A DNA stretch of 64,000 nt from Sesamum alatum (GCA_034509735.1 JACGWO010000002.1:41843855-41907854); one strand, 5' to 3'. Shown: positions 1 to 14,182, numbered from the stretch's first letter. The notes: generated by a model from the sequence alone, not told the origin. A program made the numbers and translations.

Positions 1-2810
1 TTAGACAATCCAAAATAAAATAATAACTTTATACTTTAGTCTGAACCAATCCATCAAGGCGCATAAGAACCAAATTTTGTATGCGAATATATTGTCTCAA
101 AAATATATAAAGTCCAAATTTATTATGGACTTTAATTTGGAACTTAATTATTAACCAATTTATTTTAAACTTATAATTGATAATTTATTCCAAAATTTTT
201 ATGTAAACATCATATATATCGCATCAATAATTCTAGAAAGAATTTACGTAATTCTAACACTGTATTCGGCACGTTAAATGAAGTATTCATAATTAGATGA
301 ATTTTGATACTAAACGCACACTTAAAATGATTCATTCGCTTATCCATGTGTGTATATATCTCTACATATTTTTTTTGTACAATAATTTTATCAAAATTGT
401 TTTGCATTTTATTTTCTTAAAATAATAATTTGTTTCATGTTCGTATCATTATATTCATATTCACACAACATAAATGCATGAAATATTTCTTCCTCCATGG
501 ATAAGTATATCGGATTGAATTTTTTTGGTCCGAATTTTATTATATATTTCATTAAACAAATACACGCCACGTATACAATGATTATATAATATTATCATGT
601 ATTAAATTATTGCAAATGGACAACGTTTTCCCACTCATGCAGTCAATAATATAATATGACCTTCTTCTTCCTTTTTCTCCCCCGATGTTTCTATTATGAA
701 TTCACAAAGCAGTCTGGATTTGTTTATTTTACACGCCAAACAAACATTGACTAACCCCTAATTTTATATATAGCGGTTAAGTACTTTTACTTTTCAAATG
801 TTTCTCAGCAATTACAGAGGTAAATAACAACAATTTCCCAGCAATTTTCATAATAAATATACAATTTTTTGATGTCCCGTGTAATTTATATTTGAGTAAA
901 CCGATTATAATTCTATTATATTTCTAATCACCGACATTCATAACAATTAATATACTAACCTTACTTAATCAAATATAAAATAAAAAATAATATACTGTCC
1001 ATCACAATATCAAATATATATCGATAATTGATTAACAACTACTATTATAATAAATACATAATTACTTTTAATATAAAATAATAACTAATTATTATTATAA
1101 TTTAAATTTATAATTTTATAATCATGAGATCTCAACTTTGCTAATTTGAATTGGGGCGCACAAACAAGGAAGTATACCAAAGCTGTTGATATGGCTGTGT
1201 CATAAATTAGTATTGAGTATTGACAGCTAGTCTGACCAGCTTCATTAATCAATAGGCTTTCCCTTTTGCTTTCCGTGTTCATATGGAAAGCTGCATTTTT
1301 CAACGTCTTTTACGTGTTAGGGTTTCATCAAGAAAAAAATTGAAAAACAGGCCAAAAATGAAGTTCTTGTGTCCAAATATGAGTATTTAATTTAAGAGTA
1401 AATTATAATGGCTTCTCACGAAGTTTATCGTAATTGCAAATACCTAACAAATACTCTTTACAATAAACTATCATGAGAGGATATTTGTTAGACGATCACT
1501 AATTTTAGAGGAGTATTTATAGTTTTTTAAACAGCGAGGAGTATTTTGTAATTATGATAAATAATAAGAAAGCTCGTTATACTTTACCGTTAGTTTAATG
1601 ATTGGACATTGTCGTGTGATACCTAACAACGTGACAATCATGAAATTAAATATGTAGTAATGATCCTAAAAATTTGAAATCTATATTGTTTATTAAGGAA
1701 GCCTCTCGAGTAAGCACAATAGTTGGTAAAATATGAATTACCTAAAATGGTCTTAATTATATTTATATTTGCTACATATAATAAGTTTTTTTTATTAATA
1801 ATTTCTTATTCATGTACATTTAAAGTTAATCCATTTTAATAAAGTTGGGTATAAAGATGTTAAGAAAGAAGAAACCAGATGAAAAAAAAATTATAACAAT
1901 TTATAAAAGTTATGGACCAAAATCGTAGCTTGAAAAGTTAAAAAATTAAAATCATAACAATTTGTAAACATTAAGGTTCAAATCCCATCGAATGCGTGCG
2001 ATGTTTTCTACTATATAGTAGGTGAAGGTCTTTTTACTGTAATCAGTAGGTGTTGTTTGGATGTTGGTGTAATTGTTTAGATTGTTGATTAGGATATAGT
2101 TGTTGTAATTGTCTTTATTCAAATATTGATATTCGATAGGACGGATTGTAACAGATTTGTTTCAATATTTAATAATATTTCATCGCTTTCACTTTTAAAA
2201 AAGTAGTTAAATTTTTTCAATAGGAGCGAAATAGACGGGCCGGACAGCTTTTCTCCGGCTGGCCCAAAATGGATCTCTTATTGGGCCTAGTGGGGGCGGC
2301 CCGTTAGGACAGCCACTCCCATGTACATATTTTTGTCCCGGTCTTAAACTCTATTATTTTCACTTCCAATTTCATGAGGGGAGTGCAAATATTTTGACAT
2401 AAAAGGGAGATTTCTTTTTTTAAAAAATATGTATCAATTCATCAAATTATATCGAAAAAACAAATATTACAAATTTATAAAATTTCTTTAAATAAATTCA
2501 ATATTTATTACACAATAATCATTCACTGCAGTTCAAGAAAGAACAACACATTTCATTTTTAATGAATTACAACACACGCAAAATTTATTTTTACGATATT
2601 ACAATTAAAATTGAACGAACAGTTAATTCTACGAACGTGGGCACTAACACTGATATGTATTGATCTTCTAGCTCTCTCTCGATTTTTCTTTAAAAACTTA
2701 AAACAAAGTTCCATGATTTTTTTTATAATATTTATATGCTTCATTTAGATGAATTGTGATCCTGATAAATTCGTTGTACTCCTCTTAGGCCTAAAAAAGT
2801 TGGGGCTGAA
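1..2810. other. AT-rich intergenic DNA upstream of the UBR7 gene
   Basis: No convincing coding region on either strand; open frames are short and low in complexity. It contains one MITE-like segment (listed separately) and a short GC-richer stretch at 2235-2310 with GGGCC/GGCCC motifs. Otherwise I see nothing but AT-rich sequence. Confidence 0.7.
1395..1588. repeat. small MULE-like MITE, degenerate
   Basis: The left end (GAGTAAATTATAA) and the reverse complement of the right end (GGTAAAGTATAA) form imperfect inverted termini. The interior resembles the GGGTAAATTA family seen at 9311, 12057 and 19613, with phrases such as 'tttgttagacgatcactaattt'-type sequence. I could not identify a clear target site duplication. 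Confidence 0.4.
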
Positions 2811-2822
2811 TTTGGCGGGAAA
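2811..2822 (+). promoter_or_regulatory. E2F-type site upstream of the UBR7 gene
   Basis: TTTGGCGGGAAA matches the plant E2F consensus (TTTSGCGS) about 400 bp before the UBR7 start codon. Downstream are a possible TATA-like stretch near 2862 and a telo-box-like AACCCTAA at about 2900, a pairing common in promoters of proliferation-linked plant genes. Binding is inferred from sequence only. Confidence 0.45.
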
Positions 2823-3222
2823 ATGGGCGCAACCCCCTTTTTCCCTTGGCTTTTTTAACCCTCATATATGATTTCAATTTTGCACCTTTAATATAAAGAA
2901 CCCTAACTCACATTTTCAGAAGCCCAATACACACACACACTCTCTCGCTCTAGTGTTATTTTTCAGTAATAATGACGATCTTATCTCCTTCGGTTTCACT
3001 CTCGTTTTGACGCTCTAATTACTCTCGTGTAACGTACTCCCCGTTCGTTGGATTCCTCTTTCCCTCTGCGCTCTAGGGTTTGCAAAAGTACGTACGATTT
3101 GATTTTCCTGTAAATTAGATGGCAAATGTGTGTTTTTTGATTTTTGTTTGAGTGTGATGAGGATTTGGATTGCGAAGTGACGGGGTTTGTTGTGTTGTTC
3201 CTTTTTAAGGTTTTTGTGGAAA

Positions 3223-6200
3223 ATGGCTGACGCGTTTGATGATGAGGTTGAGGGTGAGCCCACGATATCAATCAAAGACTACCTTGAAGCTGTTGAAGAA
3301 GAGGAGCTGGTGAGTGGTCTTTTCTGGAGTTGATAAAAGTTCGACTTTGTTTACTCTTTTTGAAGTTTGTTTAGCGTGTGTATTTACCTGCTGTATAATC
3401 GGGTCACAGTTCTGAGATTTTGGTTTCTCTGAGAATAATTGGACCATGGGGGTTATGCTTTGTTACGGACTCTGAATCGAGAAAAGGAGCCATAAAATCT
3501 CCGTATTGATTGTTGGGATAGATGTCAAGATATGAAGGGGGATGTCCATTGGAATAATGTCATTTTATTTTAGGCACTAGGCCACTAGGCGTAACCTGAA
3601 ATTAAGATCAGAAATGGAGTAGAATGTAATATATGGTGGTTGTGGGGCCTCGGGATCGGAAGTTGAGATTAATTTATGGGATGTTACATTTACTTGTATA
3701 TTTTAATTTATATGGTGAGTTTTGCTCCTACACAAGTTTATCATACTAGTGTTCTGTGTATAGTATTTTTTGAGTGGTTTTCAGTATCCTTGATTCTGAT
3801 TACACTTATATATGGATGTTCATACTGATCAACTGCTTTTAACAACTGGCTGCCCTAAATTCTCTGTCTCTCATGTTAAATTCTCTAATTTTTGTCGGTT
3901 CCAGCTTATTTATTATGGGTTATGAACTGGCACTGCCTTAGGGTACGCTGAAGGGGACTGGAAACAGCGGGGTTAAGTGTCTTTGTTTTACGTGATTTCA
4001 AATTTCTTTGTTTTTAAGACAGTTTGTTGAGGATTAATAATAATAATGAATCTGGAGATATAATAGGAATGGTCTTTTCTTATTTGTTGAAGGCAACCTG
4101 CAGATTCTTTTGAGGCTGATTGTAAAGTTGAAAATTTGAGATAGATAATTAATTTTACTTTTTTGTGACAACTTACAAGTGAAGAGGAAAATAAATTGGT
4201 TGTATGTAGAAACAGAATAAATGAAGAGACTAAGTGTTTAAGCATGCCTGTGGAGCATAGTTGTTAATGGCGCACGGCGCATCATGGCGCAAAGGTACCC
4301 TGGAGCCATGGCGCACGGCGCGGCGCGCGCCTTTTTAACACATGGCGCATAGTTATAGAAATAAATTATATATTTATACATTAATATCATTTAAAATATA
4401 GAGTGCAGAAATAATTAAATATTATTATTTGTTGTTGATAGTTTTTGTAGATAGAATCATATCTATATTTATTATTCAAAGATTGATTAGGAGATTTGCA
4501 TATATTTATTTGGTAGATAAATTCATCATATTCATAGATAAATATGGTTAGGAGATTAATTAGGAGACTTGTATATAATAACCTTACTTGTAGTTTGTAT
4601 ATTTGGTAGATAATCAATCGTATCCATACCATATATAAAGTTTTCCTAATACTAACGCTATATATTTATTTATAAAAACAAACAAAACCGCCCAGCTTTT
4701 TTTCCCTAGTATAAATTTAACTTACTTGTAGTTTATATATTTGGTAGATAATCAATCATATCCATACCATATATATATGAGTTTTCCTAATTCTAACACT
4801 ATATATTTATTTATAGACAAAAAAAATCCTTAAAGAAGGCAGGACTTTCACGAGGCGCGCCATGGCTCGCCTCTTGCCATGGTAAATTGCGCAAAATGGC
4901 GCGCCATGGCGTCGCTATTGTGAAGGGGCGCGCCATTATGCGGAAATGGCACTGAGGCCGCGCCATAGCGCGCCATTATGCGGAAATGGCACTGAGGCCG
5001 CGCCATAGCGCGCCATGCGCCATGGCGCGCCATTAACAACTATGCTGTGGAGTGATAAAGGATGGATAACATCAAATTTGTCGCGTAAGTTCAAATGTAA
5101 ACTAAGATCATGCGAAAAGGATTACTTGGAATGGAGCTAAATAAGAGTGTGAAGAAGGATAGAAAAGATATTCTTGGTCATCTACTTTGTTCTTTGTTTA
5201 ATATCCTGTTGCTTTGCATTTTCATCTTTGTGGTCGTAAGGCCATCACAGGTGAGTTTGGACCTTCCCTGAGATGTTATTTTATTTCACTTGGAGACCTG
5301 TAATATTTGGAATGTGCAAATTGTGACGTTTGTAGGTTGAAAAGCTTGTGAGAACATCGGCTAAGTCTTCACACTTGGGTCTAACTTGTTTCTGAAAGTC
5401 ATGTTGTTTTGAGATTAAATGGGTGGGTTGGTGCCTGGTCAAGTGGGCACTCAATAAGATATATGATTGTCTATGTTTTATTGCCAATTATTGATATGTC
5501 CTGTCATCAATATGATCAGCTTTACCCTACTGTTACTACCTCGACCAGGTTATTAAGTTCCTCTTCCTCATGATGTTGATTGTCTGGGCTGTTTTCTTTC
5601 CATTTCATGTCTTTCGGAATAAACGTTTGGTGTTTTGACTAGCTGGTATTGCTTTTCCTTTCCCATAAATATATTATACAGGAGGCAGATTTGGTCCTTG
5701 GAGGTGATGAGGGCAAGGAGTGCACCTATAGCAAAGGATATATCAAGAGGCAGGCAATATTCTCATGTTTGACCTGCACACCTGATGGGAATGCTGGGGT
5801 TTGCACTGCCTGTTGCTTGTCTTGCCATGATGGCCATGAGGTAAATACAATCATTTGACAAGAAATTAAGTTCTATCCGCAAGCTATTTTAAAGCGATAA
5901 ACATCCTCGCCCACCACCCCCAGACTACCGATAATAAGAGAACGGATTGCGGGATGCATAACCTTGGATGCATCCTAATAAATGCCTATGCATATAGATG
6001 AATTATGTTTTCTAAAATGTGCTGAGGCATGGAACTGTGCAAGAATTATTGATTATTATAATTTAAAGGGGATACCTAACTACATTTGTCTTCATATTTT
6101 CTTCAGTCGCCAGTTTTTGTTGCCTTACATTTAATATGCTAAAAGGACGTATAATTACTCTTAGCTTGTTTATTGATGGTTCTTTTTATTTTCCATTCAA

Positions 6201-8251
6201 ACAAGATTGTGGAACTATGGACGAAAAGAAATTTTAGGTGTGATTGTGGGAATTCTAAGTTTGGAGGGTCCTTCTGCAAGCTATTGGCAAGCAAAGATGT
6301 GGAAAATGCGAACAATGTATACAACCATAATTTCAAAGGTACTTACTGCACTTGTGATCTGCCCTACCCCGATCCAAATGCTGAAGAACAAGTGGAGATG
6401 ATTCAATGCTGTATCTGTGAGGATTGGTTTCACGAGGAACATATTGGACTCCAGTCTTCTGACAAGGTTAGTGGCTAATAATTTCCCTTCAGCAACACTA
6501 CTGCACCGAAATGCAGGTGCACGCTCACAGCTATAGAAGTACCTACAGGTTTCCACATATCTGTGCTCTCAAGAAACTTATATTGGTTGATGGTGCAAAT
6601 GCTTCTTGTCAGTGAGCTGCAAGGTTCTCACTTGATTGGGATATCTTATGCATGCCCTCTTAACTTTAGTTGACACTGCATTTCAGACATGTAATTACTT
6701 ACAGAGCTATTCTATCCTAGTATACTGTTCACTTTGCTTTAAACTGAGATGGTAAGTTAAACGAAATGGTAAAACATGATTATTGAGTTGACTGAATGAC
6801 TACTTAAATAGTATAGAAGTTCAATAATTGGATTGTCAACTACATCCACCAGTTTAAGTGTCCTCTGTTCTCTCTTTCCTTCTTCCACATTTCTCAGTGC
6901 CAATACCTTAGCCCAATGTAGTTTTTCGTATGTCTGTCATCACCTCCATCTTGATCTCATAAAACTATGACCTTATTGTTTTTTTCTTCTTCTGTATTTT
7001 GTGTTTGTTTTGTCTTCATTTGTGGCCAGCCTATTTAGCTCTTCATGCATTTGGCTGCAGAATATAGTTGGATATGTAATACTCTCCTGCACGTCTGTTC
7101 TGCAAAATTCATGATTATCTTGTGAAAGCTGAATTAGCTGCTTTCTCTTCAAGGACACTGATTGTGACCCCAATGCTTCTGTGTCACAGCAATGAAATAA
7201 CATACATCTACCTGGTTTTTGACCATTTATTGCAGCTGCAATTTTTCTTCTTGGTTTGCTATTACGAGTTGCATTAAATTGTGGCATGGAGGAGACATTT
7301 TCTTTACTAAAGATAGGCGTAAAAGCAAAGTGTTTCTAGTGGTCTTGAAGTCGAATATGATCTATTTCCATGATAGGAACATTTCAATATATAATGCCAA
7401 TAATCCAATCTTTATAATTTTGAAAATGTCAGAAGCTCATCTTCCTGTTTTGTAAAATAGATTCCGAGAGATGAAAGTGGCGAGCCTCTGTACGAGGAAT
7501 TTATCTGCCAGGGCTGCGCAGTTGTTTGCTCCTTTTTGACCTACTATCCTCAAACTATTTCAGCACCAGATCCTTCAGGTTCATTGAAAGAAAAAGCAGT
7601 TCTTGAAACTGATCTTCCTGTAATATCATCAGGGAAGCTTGAGAACACAAATGGCTCTACTCCAAGCAATGCTAATTCAGATGCTGTACCAGCAGAAGCT
7701 AAACCATTGGTAGAAGTTAAGGAATGCACAGAAGTTGCTGGCCCAAGTACCAAGTGTATTATTGGTATCGACCTCTCTGGAAATCCTCCAACTATCGACA
7801 AAAGCAAGCCCATATTTCTTTCTAAAAACTGGCGAGAAGCCCTCTGCAGATGTGCAAACTGTTCTAACTTCTATGCTCAGAAGGGAATTGGCTTCTTACT
7901 TGATAAAGAGGATTCAATTGCTGAGTATGAGAGAGTGGCAAAGCAGAAAAGGAATGAGAATTTGCAGAAACAAGAGGGTGTTGAACTGAACTTTCTCAAT
8001 AATCTAGGTCATGTTGCAAAGATGGAAATATTAAGTGGAATTGCTGACATGAAGAATGAGTTCTGTGCCTTCCTGGTATGTCTAATTACATGTAATTGTC
8101 TATTGACATTGCATTCTGATGTTGTCATCGTAAAAGAGATATTTTGTCATTTTCCTTGCAGGAATCCACTGACCCATCGAAGCCCATCACAACTGCAGAT
8201 GTTCAGCAGGTTTTTGACAACCTTGCCAAGAAGAGAAAACGTACGCTGTAA
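3223..8251 (+). CDS. UBR7: UBR7-like UBR-box and PHD-finger protein (putative E3 ubiquitin ligase)
   Basis: Five exons by GT-AG borders that keep frame: 3223-3309, 5682-5840, 6206-6466, 7461-8075 and 8162-8251, giving 403 residues. The first in-frame ATG (MADAFDDEVEGEP) opens an acidic N-terminus. A UBR-type zinc finger spans about residues 43-110, from the first Cys in GKECTYSKG to FCKLL. A PHD finger follows at about 130-192 (YCTCDLP, CCICEDWFHEEH, ICQGCAVVC). The C-terminal block with WREALCRCANC is typical of UBR7, and the protein ends in the basic KKRKR, a likely nuclear signal. Members of the family bind N-degrons or histone tails and are proposed ubiquitin ligases in the nucleus; the plant role is poorly known. 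Intron 1 (2.4 kb) carries a hAT element. The intron-3 acceptor and the short last intron (86 bp) are inferred from frame and consensus. Confidence 0.9.
4256..5044. mobile_element. non-autonomous hAT-superfamily element in UBR7 intron 1
   Basis: The tips are perfect inverted repeats (CATAGTTGTTAATGGCGC and its complement), flanked by an exact 8-bp duplication CTGTGGAG at 4248-4255 and 5045-5052. The 8-bp TSD identifies hAT. The ends are rich in GGCGCGCC/CATGGCGC repeats, including a 40-bp unit repeated twice at about 4926-5005. The AT-rich centre contains a direct repeat of about 95 bp (from about 4583 and again from about 4720). There is no transposase, so it must be mobilised in trans. It lies wholly inside the intron, so the UBR7 reading frame is unaffected. 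Confidence 0.88.
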
Positions 8252-9310
8252 GTTATATAGCACTTTGTGATGCAACAGTTTTTACAAACCTATCCTTATG
8301 TAGTTGGTCTGGGGCTGTTAGAAAAATCTAGATAGCATAGTGGAGTCTTCAGTCTATGTGAAAATCTTAGAAGTTTCTTCTTATGGATTGTGGATCTTAT
8401 GTAATTATCGGCAGCCTTTTATAACCTTCCTGTACCGCTTCTGGGCACTTTCCTGCATGTAGCTCTTCAAAGTGCAAATGTTTATGCAGAACTACTTGTC
8501 CATGTCACTTTTTGGCATTTGGTTCTGATCCTGCAATGGTGATATTTCGTGCATTTTCTGCGTATGTCCCGGCTGATTTTCATTTTAAATTGAGTTCTGC
8601 TAGAGCGAAATTTTAATTAACCCATATATTGAATTGTCCCTGGCAGTCCCATGTTCGTGTTAGCAAACAGTAGACATTTTTGTGGGAATCCAAACAGATA
8701 TGCCTGTACCAATTTCCATTTTTTGGATAAATATATGCCTGCAGTAATTTCAATGTCAAACAATTGAACTTGAGATTGTTCCAGCAATTACTGACTTTGT
8801 CATTCTGTATGGTGAATTTTGATCCCAGGTTCCAGCTTGTAGTGTGTGTGTGTGTGGTATGTTTGTTGTAAAAACAGCAAGATTTATCAAGATTTTTCTG
8901 CTAGTGAGGACAAAAGTAGGTTGTGGGTTCCCCAACATATAGAAGAAAATGGTGATGTGCTGTAGCAGTGGTCAAAAGCTTTTTGCAACATATTTAATGA
9001 ATCAATGGCCTTCTAACTTAATTTATGTAGGCTGTCGACAAAACATCGCTGTCCACCTGTTTCTAGGAAAAATTTCATAGCAAAAATGTGATTTAAGCAT
9101 TAGTTTAGATTCTTGCTTACTTGAGGCAGATGGCAGAAGATTAGAAAATTACTATCATCTTGACTATATTTGTCGTGTTTCAATCAACTACTGCCTGATC
9201 CCATACAATCTTAATAATTTCATTCATCTTTCCATCTGTTTCCTTACATGTCTCCTTGATGTTCCTCACTGCGTCACATATTGTCATGCTTACTCCATTC
9301 ATTTTTTTCA

Positions 9311-9556
9311 GGGTAAATTACATACAACGAGCTCTTTTGAATTTTGTTATAATTATAAACATTCTCTTTTTGTTTTAAAGATTACAAATTCTCATTCGAA
9401 ATTAATGGATGTTTAACAAATACTTCCTTGTGATAGCCTATTATAGTGGGATATTTGTTAGATGTTCGTTAATTTCATGAGATATTTGTAATTTTTAAAA
9501 CTACGAGAGGATCTTACAATTATGACAATCTCATAGGAGCCCTTTATAATTTACCC
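9311..9556. repeat. MULE-like MITE (GGGTAAATTACA family)
   Basis: Starts GGGTAAATTACA and ends with the near-complement ATAATTTACCC, 246 bp apart, with partly self-complementary interior. It is the same family as 12057-12469 and 19613-19868. The poly-T flanks hide any target duplication. Confidence 0.55.
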
Positions 9557-10869
9557 TTCTTTTTTTTATTACCTCCTTAGGACATGAACTCATATACACG
9601 GTAAGCATTTTTGCTTTGTTAGAATTGCTCAAAGTTTCTGCTTATTATCATCTTGCTCTGTAGAAAAATTCTTTGTGGTTCTCCACTTGTATTTACGTTT
9701 TTGTCTCGATGGAAAATTCTTACTCCAATTAGATTTGTCTGCATTAGTTTTTTCCGTATTATTTGTATTTATTATGCAACTGATTATTATTTTTAATTTG
9801 CATCAATATTTGGATAAATAGTTCATGGCTAAATTGCAATAAGCTCACACGTAAAGTGGGATAAAAATACTCATATATGTGGTGGTGGGACTCGAGTTCA
9901 TGAACTCGAATTTTTCTGTGCTGAGCTGATCTTTGATGATTTATGTTGTTGGCCTTATAATGGAGTGGTAACTGCACATTAAATGGTCCGACATCCTAAA
10001 GCATTGAGTGGTGTATCTTTAACCCTTGTTTGGTTGAGATAATTAATTGTGTAAGACTTTGAGGTGAAAGGGAAAGGGAGTTTTGCAGTGGTTGGTTGGG
10101 GTGGAAAAATCAAGTCTCAACACACACTCTGCTGTAGCTCTACAGTATCAATTATTGACTAAAATACACAAGAGTAAATGGTGCTGGTGCTGCATGTGAA
10201 TGTTAGGGACCCCCTCTCTCACTCGTCAAATTTATTCCTATGAAAAAAACTCCATAAACATGATACATTTTGAATTCGTCAAACATTCATCTTGCACGAA
10301 AAAGACCAAAAAAATCACGAATCGTTTCAATCAACTGTAAATACATCAGATTGTCTACTAACAATTGGTCACATAATTTTCTTCTACAAAAACGATAAAT
10401 ATATTGTAACTTTGTTAATCAATAAATTTCTTAATAACACATCAGGTGGTTCTCGAGCCTATGATCTCGTCTTATTCATAACACCTTGACGTCAACTACT
10501 ATACCAAGACCTCATTGCTTCATATTGTAATTAGGGTTAAGTAATTTAGATCTTTTTTTAAAAATATAAAATTACACTTGCTCCTAAAAAAATTTTAAAA
10601 TTATATTTACATCCTCTTTAAAAATTTTCTGTTTACACATAATCTTAGAGTTTAGATGAAAAATATTTATGTCAGCTAAGAAAATTACATAAAATTAATT
10701 TTAATTAACAGTAACATTAACTGTTAACAGCAACAGACATGACTGAGAACTAATTCACTGTGCAACAGTACATTTGGAATTTAGCGTGACACCTGGAGGT
10801 TATGCCACCATTTCAAACCCCTTTTTTCCATCCAAAATTTCTACGACTCTCATGCAATAGTCTAAAAGC

Positions 10870-10905
<36 letters not shown>

Positions 10906-11070
10906 AAATAAAATAAAATCTTAATTTCATTCTTCCACCCATAACACTCCCAGTTTGCTGACTTGTTCTCGCTATTGCCTTTTTACTTCCTTTACCTAAA
11001 CTCAATATTATTTTATATTTCTTTAGGTTTTGCCTTTTTGAATATCTTTCCAGACTATATTGTCTTTTTT

Positions 11071-11402
11071 TAATAGATAAATTACGATCAGATCTCCTAC
11101 AATTTGACATAACTACAAATACTTTTTTGGTGTCTGAAAAATTATAAACACCTTCCCTGATTTTAATTTTTGTCTAACAATGAGCTCATTCTGTTAGTCT
11201 CTCTTAGATTTTCATCCAATTCTTTTGGTAGACTGATCAAAATGTCATTTCGAATTATGAATTATATCTTCTACAGTTATGTCAATCTCATCGTCTACGA
11301 ATACATAATCGTTTTCCATTTGATAGGGTAATTTATAATTTTTTTCAATAGTAAAAGGATTTTTATAATCATGCAAAATCTCAGGAAAGGTAATTATAAT
11401 TT
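11071..11402. repeat. degenerate copy of the GGGTAAATTACA MITE family
   Basis: The left part (ATAAATTACGATCAGATCTC, then TTTGACATAACTACAAATAC) aligns by eye with the left half of the element at 12057. The right part resembles its right half. The ends are eroded and no TSD is visible. Confidence 0.4.
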
Positions 11403-12056
11403 TTTTTAATTAAATAATTTAAATTTAAGTATATTTTAATGGAGGGCTATCGCTCTCGATGACTCGGCGTCGCACTCGCTGCTTTTATTGCTGAAGAAAT
11501 AGTCATCAAAACATTTTACTATACTACCTGTTAATAATGCGGTCGTCTTTTTTTCTTTTTCGTGGGGTAAGATTGAAATTTCAAACTTTTTTAATTAAAA
11601 AAATTATGTATATTTTTATTCTCTTTTATAGGAGTATTAGTATACTTTATAATATAACTTATTTAAATTTAGAACCATTGGATATATTGAATTATGCTTT
11701 ATGAATCAAAATCAAATTAATAAAAGAACATTTTTCATTAACTAATCCTATATACGTAGGTCATAAATATGTAGGATTAAATTAATTCCTATTATTTGGT
11801 ATATAGTTCTTCACTTGATTTTTATAAAAAGAAATAAAAATCCATTTCCAAGAAAGTGCTGATTGAATTTGAAATTGACAAAATAACTTGATCATACAGA
11901 TGGTGGGTGCAAATACATTTTAGGGTATTATTTAAATCAATTATACTTAATATAGGATAAATAGCGCCGATGAGACCTAATTTAATTAGCGAAATTGAAA
12001 GCCATATGATCTCTTGTAACAGTAGTAGTTCGTTAATCATACAAGCATATTCGATA

Positions 12057-12469
12057 GGGTAAATTACAACTACATACCCCGAGGTTTGACATAATTATAA
12101 ATACTCCATCATTATATGAAAAATTACAACTACTCCCCTGAGGTTTGTAACCGTCTAACAATAACCCATTTTCATTCTTTTTTATGGGTGATCTAACCAA
12201 AATGCCCTTATGCACTGAATTATTTTTTATTTAATTCTTAAAATTTTTTGGACTTCAATGCGCAGATAGAGGTTTGTTAAGTTTTTTACACAGAGGAGCA
12301 ATAATACAATTTGTCTTTGCTGATTTTTTCTATAACTTTAATAAAAAATGGTCAATTTTAAACCTTTGGTTAAAAATTACAAACCTCAGTGGTGTATGTG
12401 TAATTTTTCAAATAATGAGGAGTATTTATAATTAAGCCAAACATCAGGAAAGGTGGTTGTAATTTACCC
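12057..12469. mobile_element. 413-bp MULE-like MITE with 9-bp TSD
   Basis: The termini GGGTAAATTACAAC and GTTGTAATTTACCC are inverted and are flanked by an exact 9-bp duplication TATTCGATA (12048-12056 and 12470-12478). A TSD of 9 bp fits Mutator-like elements. It is non-coding. Confidence 0.82.
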
Positions 12470-13546
12470 TATTCGATATTGATAATTGACGAATATTGAT
12501 TGTTGATGATTAAAATTCATAACCAAATCGTAACCAGTCCACTAAAAAAAATAAAAATAAAATATCAATATTTCATCTATGTTTCAAGCTCAAAGTAATA
12601 ATGAGCATAAATACTGAACTTGTTTTTTATAAAAAAAAAATCTCATTAATTTATTCCTCCCTCAATTTCCACGAAGATTCAGTACCTTAGATTCTGTTCA
12701 TCTTGTCTCCTCCCTGCTTCTACAACATTAACAAAAATCTAAAATAAAATACTGTTAGTTCATAAAATGAACTTATAAGTTAATTTAAAATATTATACAG
12801 TATTTAATTATTATTAAAAAAAAGTCAGATGCTCATCGTGTAGGAAAATCATATTCTTGGGAGGACACAAATGTACTTATTTATATATCAAATTCGTACG
12901 TACCATTATACATTTTTTGTACGCATCTACCGACACAAATACATAAGCAATGTATTAATTTAATTACGTACAGACTTTAGGTAGTCTAATTATTTTAATT
13001 TGAACTTCAAAATAATGTGTATGGGCCGTAAGTTACACGTAATAATAATTAAATAATTGACGATTCAATAAGAGTATGAAAGAAAGTGCAATATGCTACC
13101 ATGCAAAATTATATTTTACGTTCCATAATTTAAAAAAAGAAATAGTCAGTACTTTTACCAACTTTTATTAAGAAATTGGTGAAAAAACTACATACTAGTC
13201 ACGTGGTCGTTTTCCTTCATTCTGAAAAAAATAACTGCCATGTGATTTTTTCGGTTAATTTATTAAAAGGAGTTGACAGGAGGACTGAAAAATGAGACTT
13301 TTTGCAAGTAATTATGAGACTACTTTACGAGGATTTGTATGCAATGAAATTGAAAATATACTAAGCTAAAGTTATGAGACAAAAAAATACAAACCTCCTG
13401 TGTTGCTACCTTGGAAATTAATGAGAAGTTTGTCTTTGGAGGGCTTTTGTGCTACAAACTGATCCAAAATTTGTTAATTAATACTTGTTTTGCCACATCA
13501 ATTACTACTATACACGTGTGTGTATATATATATATATAATAAATTA

Positions 13547-14067
13547 GGTAAAGTTGTAATCCTGTAAGTAATGCACTGAAAAATTTAGTCTTATAATTTA
13601 CGATTTTGTGACAATTATATTCCTTTCGTTAGAAATCAATTGGAAATCCACTGGAGCAATTAGGGGGGGGGGGGGGGGTTTCGCCAATTGCATGCCAATT
13701 CTAGGCGTATCATCTTACGTGGATAGATCTAGGCATTTTGGAGGAAAATTTTGGACATTTTACATATAATTACTGATGTATTGTTCATTCTATTGTGTGA
13801 CAAAAAAAAGCAAAAAGGGTGTTAATTTCCCTCTAAAACATTACACCTAATGCCACAAAAGCGTGACCATCCAAAATTGGCGTTTGATTGGCAAAAAACC
13901 CAATTTCCTAAAGTTCTCAATTGCTCCGGTGAATTCCCGATTGATCTATGCTAGAAATGACTAAAACGCAAAATCATAAATTATAAGATTAAATTTGCTA
14001 GTACGTTACTTGTAGGATGATGGTCGCCACCTCTCTTAACCTATAGGACTGAAATTATAATTTTGCC
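13547..14067. mobile_element. 521-bp MULE-like MITE with 9-bp TSD
   Basis: The tips are GGTAAAGTTGTAAT and the complement of ATTATAATTTTGCC. A longer inverted repeat lies inside: 'cttataatttacgattttg' near 13600 and its complement near 13970. Flanks carry an exact 9-bp duplication AATAAATTA (13538-13546 and 14068-14076). A run of about 17 G lies at 13662-13678. It is non-coding. Confidence 0.75.
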
Positions 14068-14182
14068 AATAAATTATAATTACCTAAATAAAAAAAATAA
14101 AATATACATGAAAATGATACCAAAACAGAGGACAAACAGCTGATAGTTAATAAATCAAAAGTGTGACAGGGTGATTGAAATC

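Larger units (their letters stand above)
8252..14182. other. intergenic region with MITEs, no gene found
   Basis: The first few hundred bases are probably the UBR7 3' UTR. After that I see MULE-like MITEs (listed), an AT microsatellite at 10871-10901 and AT-rich sequence. A segment at about 13180-13480 resembles one at about 17640-17880 and is probably another dispersed repeat. No open frame has a recognisable domain. Confidence 0.6.

Noticed and set aside
7536..8270. 244-residue open frame as a separate gene
   Set aside because: It is exon 4 of the UBR7 gene read through the intron-4 donor; splicing at 8076 to 8162 restores the family-like basic C-terminus.
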